Source: Oscillospiraceae bacterium (lineage in GTDB: Bacteria; Bacillota; Clostridia; Oscillospirales; Oscillospiraceae). Taken from it: DNA of 62,924 nt. The stretch spans positions 1 through 62,924 of the forward strand of contig CADBJU010000030.1 in NCBI GenBank assembly GCA_902795045.1, in the 5' to 3' direction. The translations under genes were made by a program, and so were the position numbers. This document shows, one piece after another, positions 52,935 to 62,273 of the stretch. Under the pieces are notes generated by a model. That model did not search any database, had not been told where the DNA came from, and saw only the letters and a list, made by a program, of their open reading frames with translations. Numbering within the stretch: position 1 is the stretch's first letter; each line of letters begins with the position of its first letter.

Positions 52935-54233
52935 ATGTGTAGAATGAAACTCAGCAAAGGCATCCTGCCTTTGCTCCTGATGATCGCGCTGCTGCTTCCG
53001 CAGTCGGCCTTCGCCGCTGCCCCCGCCATCCCGGCTTTTGACGGCGCAGCCGCGGCCGAGCTTAAGCGCAATGTGCCGACGCTGCTCGCCGAGGACATTG
53101 ATACGCAGGAGCATGTCACATACAGTCCCCTTGATGAGCTTGGACGGCCAGGCCCGGTGACTGCCTGCCTGGGCCGTGCCTCTCTCCCGACCGGACTGCG
53201 CAGCGACGATGTCGGCGCTATGCCTGTCGGCTGGGTGACGGTGCGCTATGAAGACGGGTATCTCTACAGCCTGTGCCATCTCCTTTCCCCGGCGCTGGGC
53301 GGGGACGCGTCGGCGGCAGAGAATGTCTTCACCGGCACGCGCTATCTCCAAAACGAGAGCATGCGGCCCTTTGAGGATCGAATCGCCGACTACCTTGCCC
53401 GCACACAGAATCATGTCCTGTACCGCGCCACGCCTGTTTACAGCGGCGACGATTTGGTGCCGCAGGGCGTACAGCTCGAGGCCCTCTCGGTGGAGGACGG
53501 GGGAAGAACTGTCTGCTTCAACGTCTTCCTCTACAACATCCGGCCCGGTGTCGCCATCGACTACCGCAGCGGCGAGAGCGTGCAGGACGCATCGGTGGCG
53601 GTAGAGTTTACGGCGAAGGACCTGCTCGCGCTGCGCCTGTTCCCGGAGCCTTCCGAGATGCTAGCCCCACAGCACGCAAGCTTTGACGCCCTGAGCGAGG
53701 AGTACCAGAAAAACAACCCCGCCGCAAGTGCGCAGACGCAATCCATCTCTGTTCCTACGACCGTCTATATTCCGAATAACGGCCGATCTGACCAGCATTA
53801 CCATAAGTCGCCCGATTGCAGTGATATGAACTCTCCTGCAGCCCGTACCTTTGCATCCGTCAGCAGGAAGTATGAGCCCTGCCCGAAGTGCTGGTCGGAG
53901 GCTGAATACCGCTATCTCATGTCCATCTATCAGGGGACGACAAGTATTCCCTCCGCTGTCCAGTCCGGGCCTGCTTCCGCCGCAAGCCCAACCCCGCGTC
54001 CCGTGATCACCCCGGCGCAGACCGAAAAACCGAAGTCCGATGGGAACAGCCTTCTTTCCGGCATCCTGTCCAGCGCACTGTCCACGGACAACACCATGGT
54101 GTGGATTTCCAACATGGATCACTGCTATCACAGCACGGACAGCTGCACAAATGTGGATTCTGCCGGCGCTTATCAAAAAACGCTGGACTGGGCCAAGGCG
54201 ATCGGGTATCAAGCCTGCCGCAATTGCTGGTAA
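52935..54233 (+). CDS. secreted protein with two Cys/His motifs
   Basis: A 432-residue protein with a signal peptide (LSKGILPLLLMIALLLPQSA, cleavage near AFA-AA). The first 240 residues fit no family I know. The C-terminal half carries two related modules of the form YH-x4-C ... (P/A)C-x2-CW: HYHKSPDCSDM with PCPKCW (about residues 295-330), and CYHSTDSCTNV with ACRNCW at the very end. They are separated by a Pro-rich linker. Similar short modules occur in secreted Firmicutes proteins and may bind a metal. Start 52935 lies ten bases after GGGAGG. The VWA gene follows after 19 nt. Confidence 0.65.
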   Translation: MCRMKLSKGILPLLLMIALLLPQSAFAAAPAIPAFDGAAAAELKRNVPTLLAEDIDTQEHVTYSPLDELGRPGPVTACLGRASLPTGLRSDDVGAMPVGWVTVRYEDGYLYSLCHLLSPALGGDASAAENVFTGTRYLQNESMRPFEDRIADYLARTQNHVLYRATPVYSGDDLVPQGVQLEALSVEDGGRTVCFNVFLYNIRPGVAIDYRSGESVQDASVAVEFTAKDLLALRLFPEPSEMLAPQHASFDALSEEYQKNNPAASAQTQSISVPTTVYIPNNGRSDQHYHKSPDCSDMNSPAARTFASVSRKYEPCPKCWSEAEYRYLMSIYQGTTSIPSAVQSGPASAASPTPRPVITPAQTEKPKSDGNSLLSGILSSALSTDNTMVWISNMDHCYHSTDSCTNVDSAGAYQKTLDWAKAIGYQACRNCW

Positions 54234-54252
54234 AAAAGTCAAGGAGAACACC

Positions 54253-56853
54253 ATGACGACAAAGAAACTCACCGCGGCGGCGCTTGCGCTGCTGCTGTCG
54301 ATGGCGCTGCTGCTGAGTCTCCCGGGCGCGGCCCGGGCCGAAAAGACATACGGAGAGCCGCAGCGCTTCAATGTGGTGCTGGTGGTGGATAAAAGCGGCA
54401 GTCTCTGCTGTGAAAACGGCACCGGCACCGATCCCGACGGACTGCGCTTTGACGCGCTGCGCTTGTTCCTGGCTTTGCTTTCCGAGGAGGGCAACAATGT
54501 CGGCGCCGTCGTTTTCGATGAGCATATCCGATATGAGGCGCCCATCCGGCCGCTCAGCGGCATGGCGGAAAAGCAGGCGCTGATCCATGAGGTGGAGGGG
54601 TATTACCCCGGCTACGACACGGACATCGGCAGCGCCATGCTGCGGGCAACCGAGATGCTGCGCGACATGAAGCAGAAAAACGATCTGCCCTGCATGATCC
54701 TCCTCTTCTCCGACGGCATGACCGATTTCACCACCGGCGATCTGCGCCGGCGCTTCCTCAGCTCCTGGGCCAACGCCGAAAAGGCGGTGCAGACGGCGCA
54801 GGAGGAGGGCATCGTCATCAACGGCATCCTCCTGAACGTGGAGGGGAAGGCCGAGCGAGGCAGAGAGGAGTTCCGGCTCTATACCTACCGCACGGCAGGC
54901 ACCGTTGAAGGCGAGAACGGGGAGACGCTTGTCAAGCGCGGCGAGTTTGAAGAGGTCAGGCAGGCTTCCGATCTGGCCCCGGCCTTCCGCAGACTGTACC
55001 GCATCGTCACCAACGCCGCCTACACCGGCGATCAGCGGGTGTCCTTCGACGAGCAGGGCGAGGCGGAGATCACCTTCACCGTGCCGAGCTTCGGCGTGGA
55101 GGAGGTCAACGTGATCGTCGAGGGCCAGGAGCTTCGCCCGAAGAGCGAAAAAAGCGGGGAGCGCCTGGAGCTTTCGATCCTCCGCCCCTCGGGAGAGCCT
55201 TTTGAGGCCTCTGGACACAGCATTGACAGCTCCCGCTATATGCTCGTGAAAATCCCCGAGCCGGATCTCGGGATCTGGCGCGTGCTCCTAAAGGGCAAGC
55301 CCGACGACTGGGTGGATGTCACCATGGTCGGAAATCCCACCCTGCGTGTCACACTCACGGGCACTGAGCCTGTCGAGTCCTACACCACCGGTACGCTCTA
55401 CACCTTCCGGGCCAATGCTGCGGACCCGTCTGTGCCCGAACTCGGAGAGGAGCAGCTTCGCTCCATGAACGCGGTACTTGTGCGCGAGGACCTCGTCACC
55501 GGAGCCGTGCACGAATACCCCGCCGAAAGTCTGGAGGGCAGCACCTTCACCTTTGAAGCGCTCAGTTTCCCGCGAGGCGGGGAATACGCGCTGAGCGCGG
55601 TATTGAGTCTGGGCGATTTCAAGGTCCCCTCCGACAGGCTCACCGTCACGGCGGATGCCGTGCCCCTCGCCCCGACAGTCAGCGCCGTAACGGACATGCT
55701 CCAGTACGGCCGCTTCCGGGACGGCGTGTGGGAGCTGGAGCTGGATGCGCTTTTCGGCGTTGAGCGGGAAAGCAGCCTGCAGTACACGCTCTCCGACGAC
55801 TGTGATGGCGCGCTGAGCATCGCGGGCGGCGTTTTGCGCGCGCGTCCGGCGGATGCCGAGCCCATGGTCTTTACCGTGACGGCAAAGGACCTGATGGACC
55901 AGCAGGCGCAGATTTCCTTCGATATCCAGGCACCCCCTGTCACGGCGAATACCAGCCGCGTGTCCAGCATCCTGGAAAACGGGCGCTATCAGGACGGGCG
56001 ATGGGAAGCAGCGCTTGACGAATTCTTTGACGATCCCAAGGACGCTGCGCTCACCTATACGCTCTCAGCCGACCGCAGCGGGGCCGTCACAATATCGGAC
56101 GGCATCGTGCAGGCAAGTCTCGAGGACAACGGCGCGCCCCTCTCCTTTACGGTCACCGCGACCGATGTGACGGGCCAGAGCGCGAAGCTGGCCTTTGATC
56201 TCTCTGTCCCCACGGTCACGGCAAAGCTTGACAAGGTCACGAACATGATGCGCCTCGGGCAGATGGAGGACCGCGTGTGGTCGCTGCCGCTGGACGGGCT
56301 TTTCTATGACACCAACGATTCTCCCCTGCGCTATACGCTCTCCGACAGCTTCGGCGGAGCCGTGACGGTTGAGGACGGCACGCTCCGGGTCGACTTTAGC
56401 GAAGTGCGCGAGGCGGCCTTCAATCTCACGGCGACGAACACCTTCGGCCGACAGGCGTCGATCCCCTTCTCTCTGCGCCTCCCCGGTCCTGCGGTCTCCG
56501 GCGGGGCGATCAGCGAGACGATCAAGACCGGGCCTTTCCAGGCGGGCGTCTGGGAGACGCGTCTTGACACGCTGTTCAGCGACCCGAAGGGAACAGCCCT
56601 GCGCTACACACTGTCGGACGATTTCGGCGGCGCGGTGCGGATCGAAAACGGCACGCTGCACGTCGACATGAAGGGACTCAAAAAAGCGGACTTCACCGTC
56701 ACGGCGACGGATGAATACGGCATGAGCGCCGAACTCCCCGTCACGCTGACGGAGAAGAACATGACGCCGCTCTATATTCTGATCGGACTGGGAGGCGTGG
56801 CAGGCGCGGCGGGCATCCCCGCCGGCACCGCCTACTGGCTGCGCAGACGTTAA
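54253..56853 (+). CDS. VWA-domain cell-surface protein with four Ig/cadherin-like repeats
   Basis: An 866-residue type I membrane protein. A signal peptide (LTAAALALLLSMALLLSLPG) is followed by a von Willebrand A domain with the metal-site motif DKSGS (Asp46-Ser50) and LLFSDGMTDF. A beta-rich middle leads to four tandem repeats of about 95 residues (about 475-830), each opening like SRVSSILENGRYQDGRWEAA and containing a TYTLSDD / FTVTATD pattern. One C-terminal helix (LIGLGGVAGAAGIPAGTAYW) ends with Arg residues. There is no LPxTG. It is probably an adhesin or scaffold. AAGGAG precedes the start. Confidence 0.85.
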   Translation: MTTKKLTAAALALLLSMALLLSLPGAARAEKTYGEPQRFNVVLVVDKSGSLCCENGTGTDPDGLRFDALRLFLALLSEEGNNVGAVVFDEHIRYEAPIRPLSGMAEKQALIHEVEGYYPGYDTDIGSAMLRATEMLRDMKQKNDLPCMILLFSDGMTDFTTGDLRRRFLSSWANAEKAVQTAQEEGIVINGILLNVEGKAERGREEFRLYTYRTAGTVEGENGETLVKRGEFEEVRQASDLAPAFRRLYRIVTNAAYTGDQRVSFDEQGEAEITFTVPSFGVEEVNVIVEGQELRPKSEKSGERLELSILRPSGEPFEASGHSIDSSRYMLVKIPEPDLGIWRVLLKGKPDDWVDVTMVGNPTLRVTLTGTEPVESYTTGTLYTFRANAADPSVPELGEEQLRSMNAVLVREDLVTGAVHEYPAESLEGSTFTFEALSFPRGGEYALSAVLSLGDFKVPSDRLTVTADAVPLAPTVSAVTDMLQYGRFRDGVWELELDALFGVERESSLQYTLSDDCDGALSIAGGVLRARPADAEPMVFTVTAKDLMDQQAQISFDIQAPPVTANTSRVSSILENGRYQDGRWEAALDEFFDDPKDAALTYTLSADRSGAVTISDGIVQASLEDNGAPLSFTVTATDVTGQSAKLAFDLSVPTVTAKLDKVTNMMRLGQMEDRVWSLPLDGLFYDTNDSPLRYTLSDSFGGAVTVEDGTLRVDFSEVREAAFNLTATNTFGRQASIPFSLRLPGPAVSGGAISETIKTGPFQAGVWETRLDTLFSDPKGTALRYTLSDDFGGAVRIENGTLHVDMKGLKKADFTVTATDEYGMSAELPVTLTEKNMTPLYILIGLGGVAGAAGIPAGTAYWLRRR

Positions 56854-56859
56854 AAAAGC

Positions 56860-56934
56860 GGACTGCCTCAAAAGGTTTACCGTTTCGTCATCCTTCGCTC
56901 AGAATGACACGGAATTTTGAGACAGTCCTTTTTT
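56860..56934. terminator. bidirectional terminator containing a partial family B repeat
   Basis: GGACTGCCTCAAAA (56860-56873) pairs with TTTTGAGACAGTCC (56915-56928), with T-runs on both strands, between convergent genes. The loop holds GTCATCCTTCGCTCAGAATG, a shortened family B sequence. Confidence 0.8.
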
Positions 56935-57740
56935 CAATACGTGCGGCGGGAGACGCTGTCGGCCAGCTCCTCCACGAGGGCGCGGGCGGCGGCCTCTTTC
57001 TCCTCCATGGTGGGTTCCGGGGGCGGCGCTTCCTCCACAGGTTCGGCCTCGACGGTCGGCTCCGGCTCCGCTCGCTTGTGGCGGCGCATGAAATATACCA
57101 GCGGCACACCGGTACAGGTGAAGGACCCCAGTACCTTCAAAATAACGGACAGCTTCGTATAATCCTCCCAGAAAAAGGGCAGGGCCGCGTCCGCGATGCC
57201 GAAGAGCAGGCACAGGATGCCGATGCCGAGGAAGGTGCGCTTGTTGAGGATCTTCTTGAGCGGCATGTCGGGAAACACGGTCTTTACCGCCATCACAAAG
57301 ACCAGCACCGCCATCACCAGGGTGAACACCCAGCTCAGCGCAGCCGCAGCCAGCGGGGGCAGCACGCTCATCCAGAGGGAGCTTAAAAACGCGATCGCGA
57401 CCGTGCCCGCGATCCAGAGCGGCACCGCGATCCTCACGCGCTGGGAAAAGGGCGCCTCGGCCAGAGCCTTGCGCACAGAGGAGACTTTCCCGCGCTTTTT
57501 CTTCTCCTCCTCCACGACGACCGCTTCCTCGGCGTCGCTGTCGCCGCCGCCCGCGTCCGCCTGGATCTGGGGCGTGACGGCGATGGTCTGGACAATGGCT
57601 TCCGGCCCGTCGTTCATCGCGTCGTCCGGGGAGGACATCGCGCCGCCGACCATCACGCCCGCCGCCGTCATCGCCGCTACCGCCGAGGCCGCGGCCTTGC
57701 TGGTTTTCTTTTTCTTTTTACGTCTTTTCAATATTTCCAT
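56934..57740 (-). CDS. hypothetical membrane protein
   Basis: A 268-residue protein: a Lys-rich N-terminus (MEILKRRKKKKKTSKAAASA), an acidic segment (about 45-80), four membrane helices (about 105-210) and a Pro/Glu-rich cytoplasmic tail (PEPTVEAEPVEEAPPPEPTM). I do not recognise the family. It has no clear operon partner; the plus-strand small-protein gene diverges from it. Confidence 0.55.
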   Translation of the reverse strand: MEILKRRKKKKKTSKAAASAVAAMTAAGVMVGGAMSSPDDAMNDGPEAIVQTIAVTPQIQADAGGGDSDAEEAVVVEEEKKKRGKVSSVRKALAEAPFSQRVRIAVPLWIAGTVAIAFLSSLWMSVLPPLAAAALSWVFTLVMAVLVFVMAVKTVFPDMPLKKILNKRTFLGIGILCLLFGIADAALPFFWEDYTKLSVILKVLGSFTCTGVPLVYFMRRHKRAEPEPTVEAEPVEEAPPPEPTMEEKEAAARALVEELADSVSRRTY

Positions 57741-57819
57741 ATTTCTCTATACCCTGTCGGAACAAATGATCCGGAGAACCGTCTATCTATGTGAGAAACG
57801 CAGAAAGGAGCCATGATCC

Positions 57820-58020
57820 ATGGAAAAATTCATTCCCTTTAAAAAGCTCTCCAAAAAGGAGCAGCGCAGGAAAAACCGAGAAAAGCGCAGCACCTGGGGC
57901 GCACTCTTCCCCGTCACGCGGCGGAGCAAAAATCCAAAAGCCTATGACAGGCGAAAGGCACAGCGGTCAGATCCGACCGACTGTGCCTTTTTCGTTGCCT
58001 TTGCTTACTTGTCCAGGTAG
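57820..58020 (+). CDS. small basic protein of unknown function
   Basis: A 66-residue protein whose first 45 residues are strongly basic (KKLSKKEQRRKNREKRSTWG, then KNPKAYDRRKAQR). This looks like a small conserved family I have seen in related Clostridia, but I cannot name it. The last 20 residues are read through the terminator hairpin at 57954-57997, an unusual arrangement. The start at 57820 lies ten bases after AGGAG. The 3' end overlaps the convergent ireB gene by 16 nt. Confidence 0.5.
   Translation: MEKFIPFKKLSKKEQRRKNREKRSTWGALFPVTRRSKNPKAYDRRKAQRSDPTDCAFFVAFAYLSR
57954..57997 (+). terminator. terminator hairpin lying inside the small gene
   Basis: AAAGGCACAG.GGTC pairs with GACC..CTGTGCCTTT, followed by TTC. 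Translation of the 57820-58020 gene runs through the whole structure. Confidence 0.6.
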
Positions 58021-58247
58021 ACCTTCAACAGCTCCTGCATCAGCTCGTCCCGGTCGATGCGGCAGATGAGCGTGCGGGCGTTGTTATAGTTGGTGATGTA
58101 GGTCGGATCCTCGGAGAGGATGTAGCCCACGATCTGGTTGATGGGATTATAGCCCTTGACCATCAGGGAGTTATACACCGAAGAGAGGATCTCCTTCATC
58201 TCGGCCTTGCTGTCAAGCGCTGTGAATTTACGGGTTGCGTCTTCCAT
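58005..58247 (-). CDS. ireB: IreB-family regulatory phosphoprotein (UPF0297)
   Basis: An 80-residue protein with the complete UPF0297 pattern: TRKFTALDSK at the start, then YNPINQIVGYILSEDPTYIT and NNARTLICRIDRDELMQELL. In Enterococcus IreB is phosphorylated by the PASTA kinase IreK at threonines in the N-terminal segment and controls cephalosporin tolerance; the equivalent Thr residues are present. The usual neighbours (ruvX, DUF1292) are not adjacent here. Confidence 0.92.
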   Translation of the reverse strand: MEDATRKFTALDSKAEMKEILSSVYNSLMVKGYNPINQIVGYILSEDPTYITNYNNARTLICRIDRDELMQELLKVYLDK

Positions 58248-58361
58248 GGTGAAACCCTCCTCTTTTCTGATCTTACTGTCAACATTATAACAGAAAAGCT
58301 TGTCAAGTAAAGTCCCGGACGGTCGAAATTTCTTTAAGAATACTTAAATTTTTGCGCTCTC

Positions 58362-58502
58362 GCCTCCCCCAGCCGCTTGCGGCGTTTGGGGGAGGGGGAC
58401 CGCTTCAGCGGTGGAAGGGGTTATCATTCGACGTACAACCCTCTCAGTCACGGCGCTTGCGTGGGACGCGCCGCGACAGCTCCCCCAGAGGGGGAGCCAA
58501 GG
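58362..58502. repeat. dispersed palindromic repeat family A, copy 4 (inverted)
   Basis: Opposite orientation to the other copies: begins GCCTCCCCCAGCCGCTTGCG and GGACCGCTTCAGCGGT, ends AGCTCCCCCAGAGGGGGAGC plus CAAGG. Confidence 0.85.
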
Positions 58503-58522
58503 ACTGTTACCACATGTATCCG

Positions 58523-61213
58523 TTACCGGATCACCGCGCCGTAGTTCTCTGCCAGCGCCTTGAGGACCTTCGCCACCGTCTCCTCGGCGTGCTCGACCGT
58601 GAGGGTCTGCTCGTCGGAACGCATGGTCAGCGAGAAGGCGACCGACTTCATGCCTGCCATCACATGGCTGCCCGTGTAGACGTCGAACACCGCGCAGTCC
58701 TTGAGGTACTGCCCGCCGCTTGCCAGGATGCAGCCGATCATGTCGCCCACAGGGATATCCGCCTTGCAGACCACCGCGATGTCGCGGGTGACGGACGGAA
58801 AGCGCGGCAGGGGCTTGTAAACCGGCAGCGCGCCTTTGGTCTCATTAAGGGCATCGAATTTGAGCTCGGTGCAGTAGATTTCCGCGTCCACGCCGTAGTT
58901 TGCGGCGACCAGCGGATGGATCTGGCCGAGGACGCCGATCTCGGTGTCGCCCGCGTACACCCTGGCGCAGCGGCCGGGATGGTAGGCGGGATTGGCCTTT
59001 TCGGCGATAAAGCGGACCTTCTGCGCGCCCAGCTCCTTGAGAAGCTTTTCGACCCAGCCCTTGAGCGTGAAGAAGTTCACCTTCTCGCCGTAGGCGCCGA
59101 GGGAGACGATCTTGGGCTCGTCGGCCATGCCGTCGGGGCGCTTGAGGTAGATGCGGCCGATCTCATAGAGATACGCTTCCTTGTTGCGGAAATTGTAGTT
59201 GCGCGTCAGGATCTCCAGCATGGAGGGGAGAATGGTGGTGCGCATGATGGAGGTATCCTCGCCCAGAGGATTGAGGATCTTGAGGCTGTCGCGCAGCGGG
59301 GAATCCACGGGCATGCGGATCTTGTCGTAGTAGGTGGGGCTGATGAAGGAGTAGGTGATGATCTCGTCAAGGCCCATGCTGCGGCAGACCTCGCCGATCT
59401 TGCGCTCCAGCTGCTGGGTTGGGGTGTAGCCGCCCGCGGTGGAGATGCCGCCGGAGAAGGCAGTGGGAATCTCGTTGTAGCCGTAGAAGCGGGCTACCTC
59501 TTCCGCAATGTCGGAGTAGTGCTCCACGTCCGCGCGCCAGGAGGGGACATAGATGGTGTCGCCCTCGAGGGTAAAGCCGAGGCGCAGGAGGATGTCGCGC
59601 ATGGTCTGCTCGCTCAGGTCGGTGCCAAGCAGGGCGTTGACCTTTTCGGGCTCGAGCTTGACGGTGGTCTGCTTTAGTTCGTTCGGGCAGACGTCAATGA
59701 CGCCCTCTACCACTTCGCCCGCGCCGAGCAGCTCGATGAGCTCGCAGGCGCGCTGCACGGCGGCGTAGGTGTTCTGGGGATCAAGGCCCTTTTCGTAGCG
59801 GGAAGAGGCATCGGTGCGCATGCCGAGGGCCGTAGCGGTGCGGCGGATGGAGGTGCCGTTGAAGTTCGCGGATTCAAAGAGCACCATGGCCGTGTCGCCC
59901 ACGATCTCGGAGTTTGCTCCGCCCATGACACCCGCAACGCCCACGGGCTTTTCCGTGTCGCAGATGCAGAGCATGGAGGTGTTCAGTTTCCGCTCGGTGC
60001 CGTCGAGAGTCTGGATGGTCTCGCCCTCTCTGGCGCAGCGCACATGGATCTCGCCGCCCTTGACGCAGGAAAAGTCGAAGGCGTGCATGGGCTGACCGTA
60101 CTCGAGCATGACGTAGTTGGTGATGTCGACGATGTTGTTGATGGGGCGCATGCCGGCGCTGCGGATACGCTCGCGCATCCAGGCGGGGGACGGGGCGATC
60201 TTCACGTTCTTGACCATGCGGGCGGTGTAGCGCACGCAGAGGGGGTCTTCGACGAAGACCTTGGTCAGCTCGTTGATGTCGCCGCCGGCCGCGGCCTTGA
60301 CCACGGGCTCATGGAGCTTGAGCTCCTTGTTGAAGGTGACGGCCGCCTCGCGGGCAAGGCCGATCATGCACAGGCAGTCGGGGCGGTTCGGGGTGATCTC
60401 AAACTCCACGACATGGTCGTCCAGACCCAGCAGCGCGCCCATATCGTCGCCGGGCCTGCAGTCCTCATGCAGGATGAGGATGCCGTCGGCGATGCAGTGG
60501 GGAAACTCCTTCTGCTCGGCGTGCAGATCGTCGGGAGAGAGGATCGCGTTCTTCTTGGTATCATAGGCCACCAGATCGCCCGCGTGGATATTCTGGCAGT
60601 CGGTCACAAGCTCCGCGTCCGCGCTGCCGGTATCGAGCACCGCGTCCCAGAGGTTCACACCGGCGGGCTTGATCTCCTTGACCTGCGCCGCGATAACCGT
60701 ACCGAAGACCTTGTCGCCGGCCTTGATGTCGGCAGGGATGGAGGGCTTGGCGGGATCGATGGGATGATAGTCGTTCAGAAGGGCGGCGGGCCTGATGTCG
60801 CCGTAGGGGAAGTCGTGGGTGGTGCAATTGAGCTCTTTCAGGGAGCAGAGCATACCGTAGGACTCGACGCCCCGGAGCTTTCCCTTGGTGATCTTGGTGC
60901 CGTTGGGGAGAACGGAGTTGTGGAGTGCCGCAGGGACCAGATCGCCCTCGTGCACGTTCCAGGCGCCGGTGCAGATCTGGACGGGCGCGTCCTCGCCCAC
61001 GTCGATCTGGGCCACCAGCATGTGGTCGGAGTTGGGGTGCTTTTCGAGCTTTACGATTTTGCCGACCTTGACGTTCTTGATGGTCGCGCTCAGATCCTCG
61101 GTCACCTCGACCTTGGAGCCGGAGACAGTCATGGCCTCGGCGAAGCTTCTGTCGTCGTACTTCGCAAGCGGCAGATCAACAAACTCATTGAGCCATTTTC
61201 TCGATAACTTCAT
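58523..61213 (-). CDS. pheT: phenylalanine-tRNA ligase beta subunit with a duplicated OB-like domain
   Basis: An 896-residue protein, about 90 longer than the usual 800. The N-terminal tRNA-binding OB fold is normal (about 40-130, VGKIVKLEKHPNSDHMLVAQ, GVESYGMLCS). It is followed by an extra segment (about 140-240) with the same pattern: VQICTGAWNVHEGDLV in the first copy corresponds to AELVTDCQNIHAGDLVAYD in the second. Then come B3/B4 (EITPNRPDCL), B5, the catalytic-like core and the C-terminal anticodon-binding domain (LPRFPSVTRDIAVVC). It pairs with PheS in an alpha2-beta2 enzyme. GGGAGG precedes the start; pheS ends 14 nt upstream. Confidence 0.93.
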   Translation of the reverse strand: MKLSRKWLNEFVDLPLAKYDDRSFAEAMTVSGSKVEVTEDLSATIKNVKVGKIVKLEKHPNSDHMLVAQIDVGEDAPVQICTGAWNVHEGDLVPAALHNSVLPNGTKITKGKLRGVESYGMLCSLKELNCTTHDFPYGDIRPAALLNDYHPIDPAKPSIPADIKAGDKVFGTVIAAQVKEIKPAGVNLWDAVLDTGSADAELVTDCQNIHAGDLVAYDTKKNAILSPDDLHAEQKEFPHCIADGILILHEDCRPGDDMGALLGLDDHVVEFEITPNRPDCLCMIGLAREAAVTFNKELKLHEPVVKAAAGGDINELTKVFVEDPLCVRYTARMVKNVKIAPSPAWMRERIRSAGMRPINNIVDITNYVMLEYGQPMHAFDFSCVKGGEIHVRCAREGETIQTLDGTERKLNTSMLCICDTEKPVGVAGVMGGANSEIVGDTAMVLFESANFNGTSIRRTATALGMRTDASSRYEKGLDPQNTYAAVQRACELIELLGAGEVVEGVIDVCPNELKQTTVKLEPEKVNALLGTDLSEQTMRDILLRLGFTLEGDTIYVPSWRADVEHYSDIAEEVARFYGYNEIPTAFSGGISTAGGYTPTQQLERKIGEVCRSMGLDEIITYSFISPTYYDKIRMPVDSPLRDSLKILNPLGEDTSIMRTTILPSMLEILTRNYNFRNKEAYLYEIGRIYLKRPDGMADEPKIVSLGAYGEKVNFFTLKGWVEKLLKELGAQKVRFIAEKANPAYHPGRCARVYAGDTEIGVLGQIHPLVAANYGVDAEIYCTELKFDALNETKGALPVYKPLPRFPSVTRDIAVVCKADIPVGDMIGCILASGGQYLKDCAVFDVYTGSHVMAGMKSVAFSLTMRSDEQTLTVEHAEETVAKVLKALAENYGAVIR

Positions 61214-61227
61214 GTGCCTGTCCTCCC

Positions 61228-62253
61228 TTAAAACTGCTCAAGGAATCTGACGTCGTTTTCAAAGATGAGACGCAGATCCGTGATCTTGTACTCGCCCATG
61301 GCGAGGCGCTCGAGGCCCATGCCGAAGGCCCAGCCGGAGTACACATCCGGGTCGATGCCGCAGCCGGAGAGCACCTTGGGGTGCACCATGCCCGCGCCCA
61401 GGACTTCGATCCAGCCCTCGCCCTTGCAGGTGGGGCAGCCCTTGCCGCCGCACTTGTGGCACTGGATGTCCAGCTCGCAGCTCGGCTCGGTGAAGGGGAA
61501 GTGGTGGGGGCGGAAGCGGGTGACGGTGCCCTTGCCGTAGATCTTTTCGACCACGAGGTTGAGCGTTGCCTTGAGGTCCGCCATCGTGACGCCCTTGTCG
61601 ATGACCATACCCTCGATCTGGTGGAACATGGGGGAGTGGGTGGCGTCCACCTCGTCCTTGCGGTAGACGCGGCCCGGGGCGATCATGCGTATGGGGAGGC
61701 TTCTGGTCTCCATGGCGTGGACCTGCATGGGAGAGGTCTGGGTGCGCAGGAGGATCCTGCCGTCCTCAGTGAAGTAGAAGGTATCCGTCCAGTCACGGGA
61801 GGGGTGGCCCTCGTCGATGTTGAGCTTGGTGAAGTTATAATCGGCAAGCTCGACCTCCGGGCCGTCGACGATCTCGAAGCCCATGCCGATAAAGATGTCC
61901 TTGATCTGGTCGAGGACGTTGTACATGGGGTGCTTGTGGCCGATGGGCTGCTGTTCGCCGGGCAGGGTCACGTCCACGGTCTCGGCCTCAAGCTGCTTTT
62001 CCAGGATCGCCTTGCTGAGCATCGTCTTGCGAAGCTCAATGGCCTCCTCGATCTCGGCGCGCAGCTGGTTTGCAAGCTGACCCATGACGGGGCGCTCCTC
62101 GGGCGTGAGCTTGCCCATCTGGCGCAGGATGCCGGTCAGCTCGCCCTTCTTGCCCAGGTACTTGACACGCAGGGCTTCAATGCTCTCCGGATTGTCGGAC
62201 TCATTGATGGCCTTGATCGAAGCCTCTCTGAGGCTCTGCATAAGTTCTTTCAT
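61228..62253 (-). CDS. pheS: phenylalanine-tRNA ligase alpha subunit
   Basis: A 341-residue protein: N-terminal coiled coil (about 1-85), then the class II catalytic core with motif 2 (LPIRMIAPGRVYRKDEVDAT) and motif 3 (GWAFGMGLERLAM). HPSRDWTDTFYF is diagnostic of PheS. It also carries a CHKCGGKGCPTCKGEG segment, as seen in many PheS. It charges tRNA-Phe. GGAG precedes the start, and a T-box leader controls the pheST operon. Confidence 0.95.
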   Translation of the reverse strand: MKELMQSLREASIKAINESDNPESIEALRVKYLGKKGELTGILRQMGKLTPEERPVMGQLANQLRAEIEEAIELRKTMLSKAILEKQLEAETVDVTLPGEQQPIGHKHPMYNVLDQIKDIFIGMGFEIVDGPEVELADYNFTKLNIDEGHPSRDWTDTFYFTEDGRILLRTQTSPMQVHAMETRSLPIRMIAPGRVYRKDEVDATHSPMFHQIEGMVIDKGVTMADLKATLNLVVEKIYGKGTVTRFRPHHFPFTEPSCELDIQCHKCGGKGCPTCKGEGWIEVLGAGMVHPKVLSGCGIDPDVYSGWAFGMGLERLAMGEYKITDLRLIFENDVRFLEQF

Positions 62254-62273
62254 AAACCTCTTCTCCTATAAAA

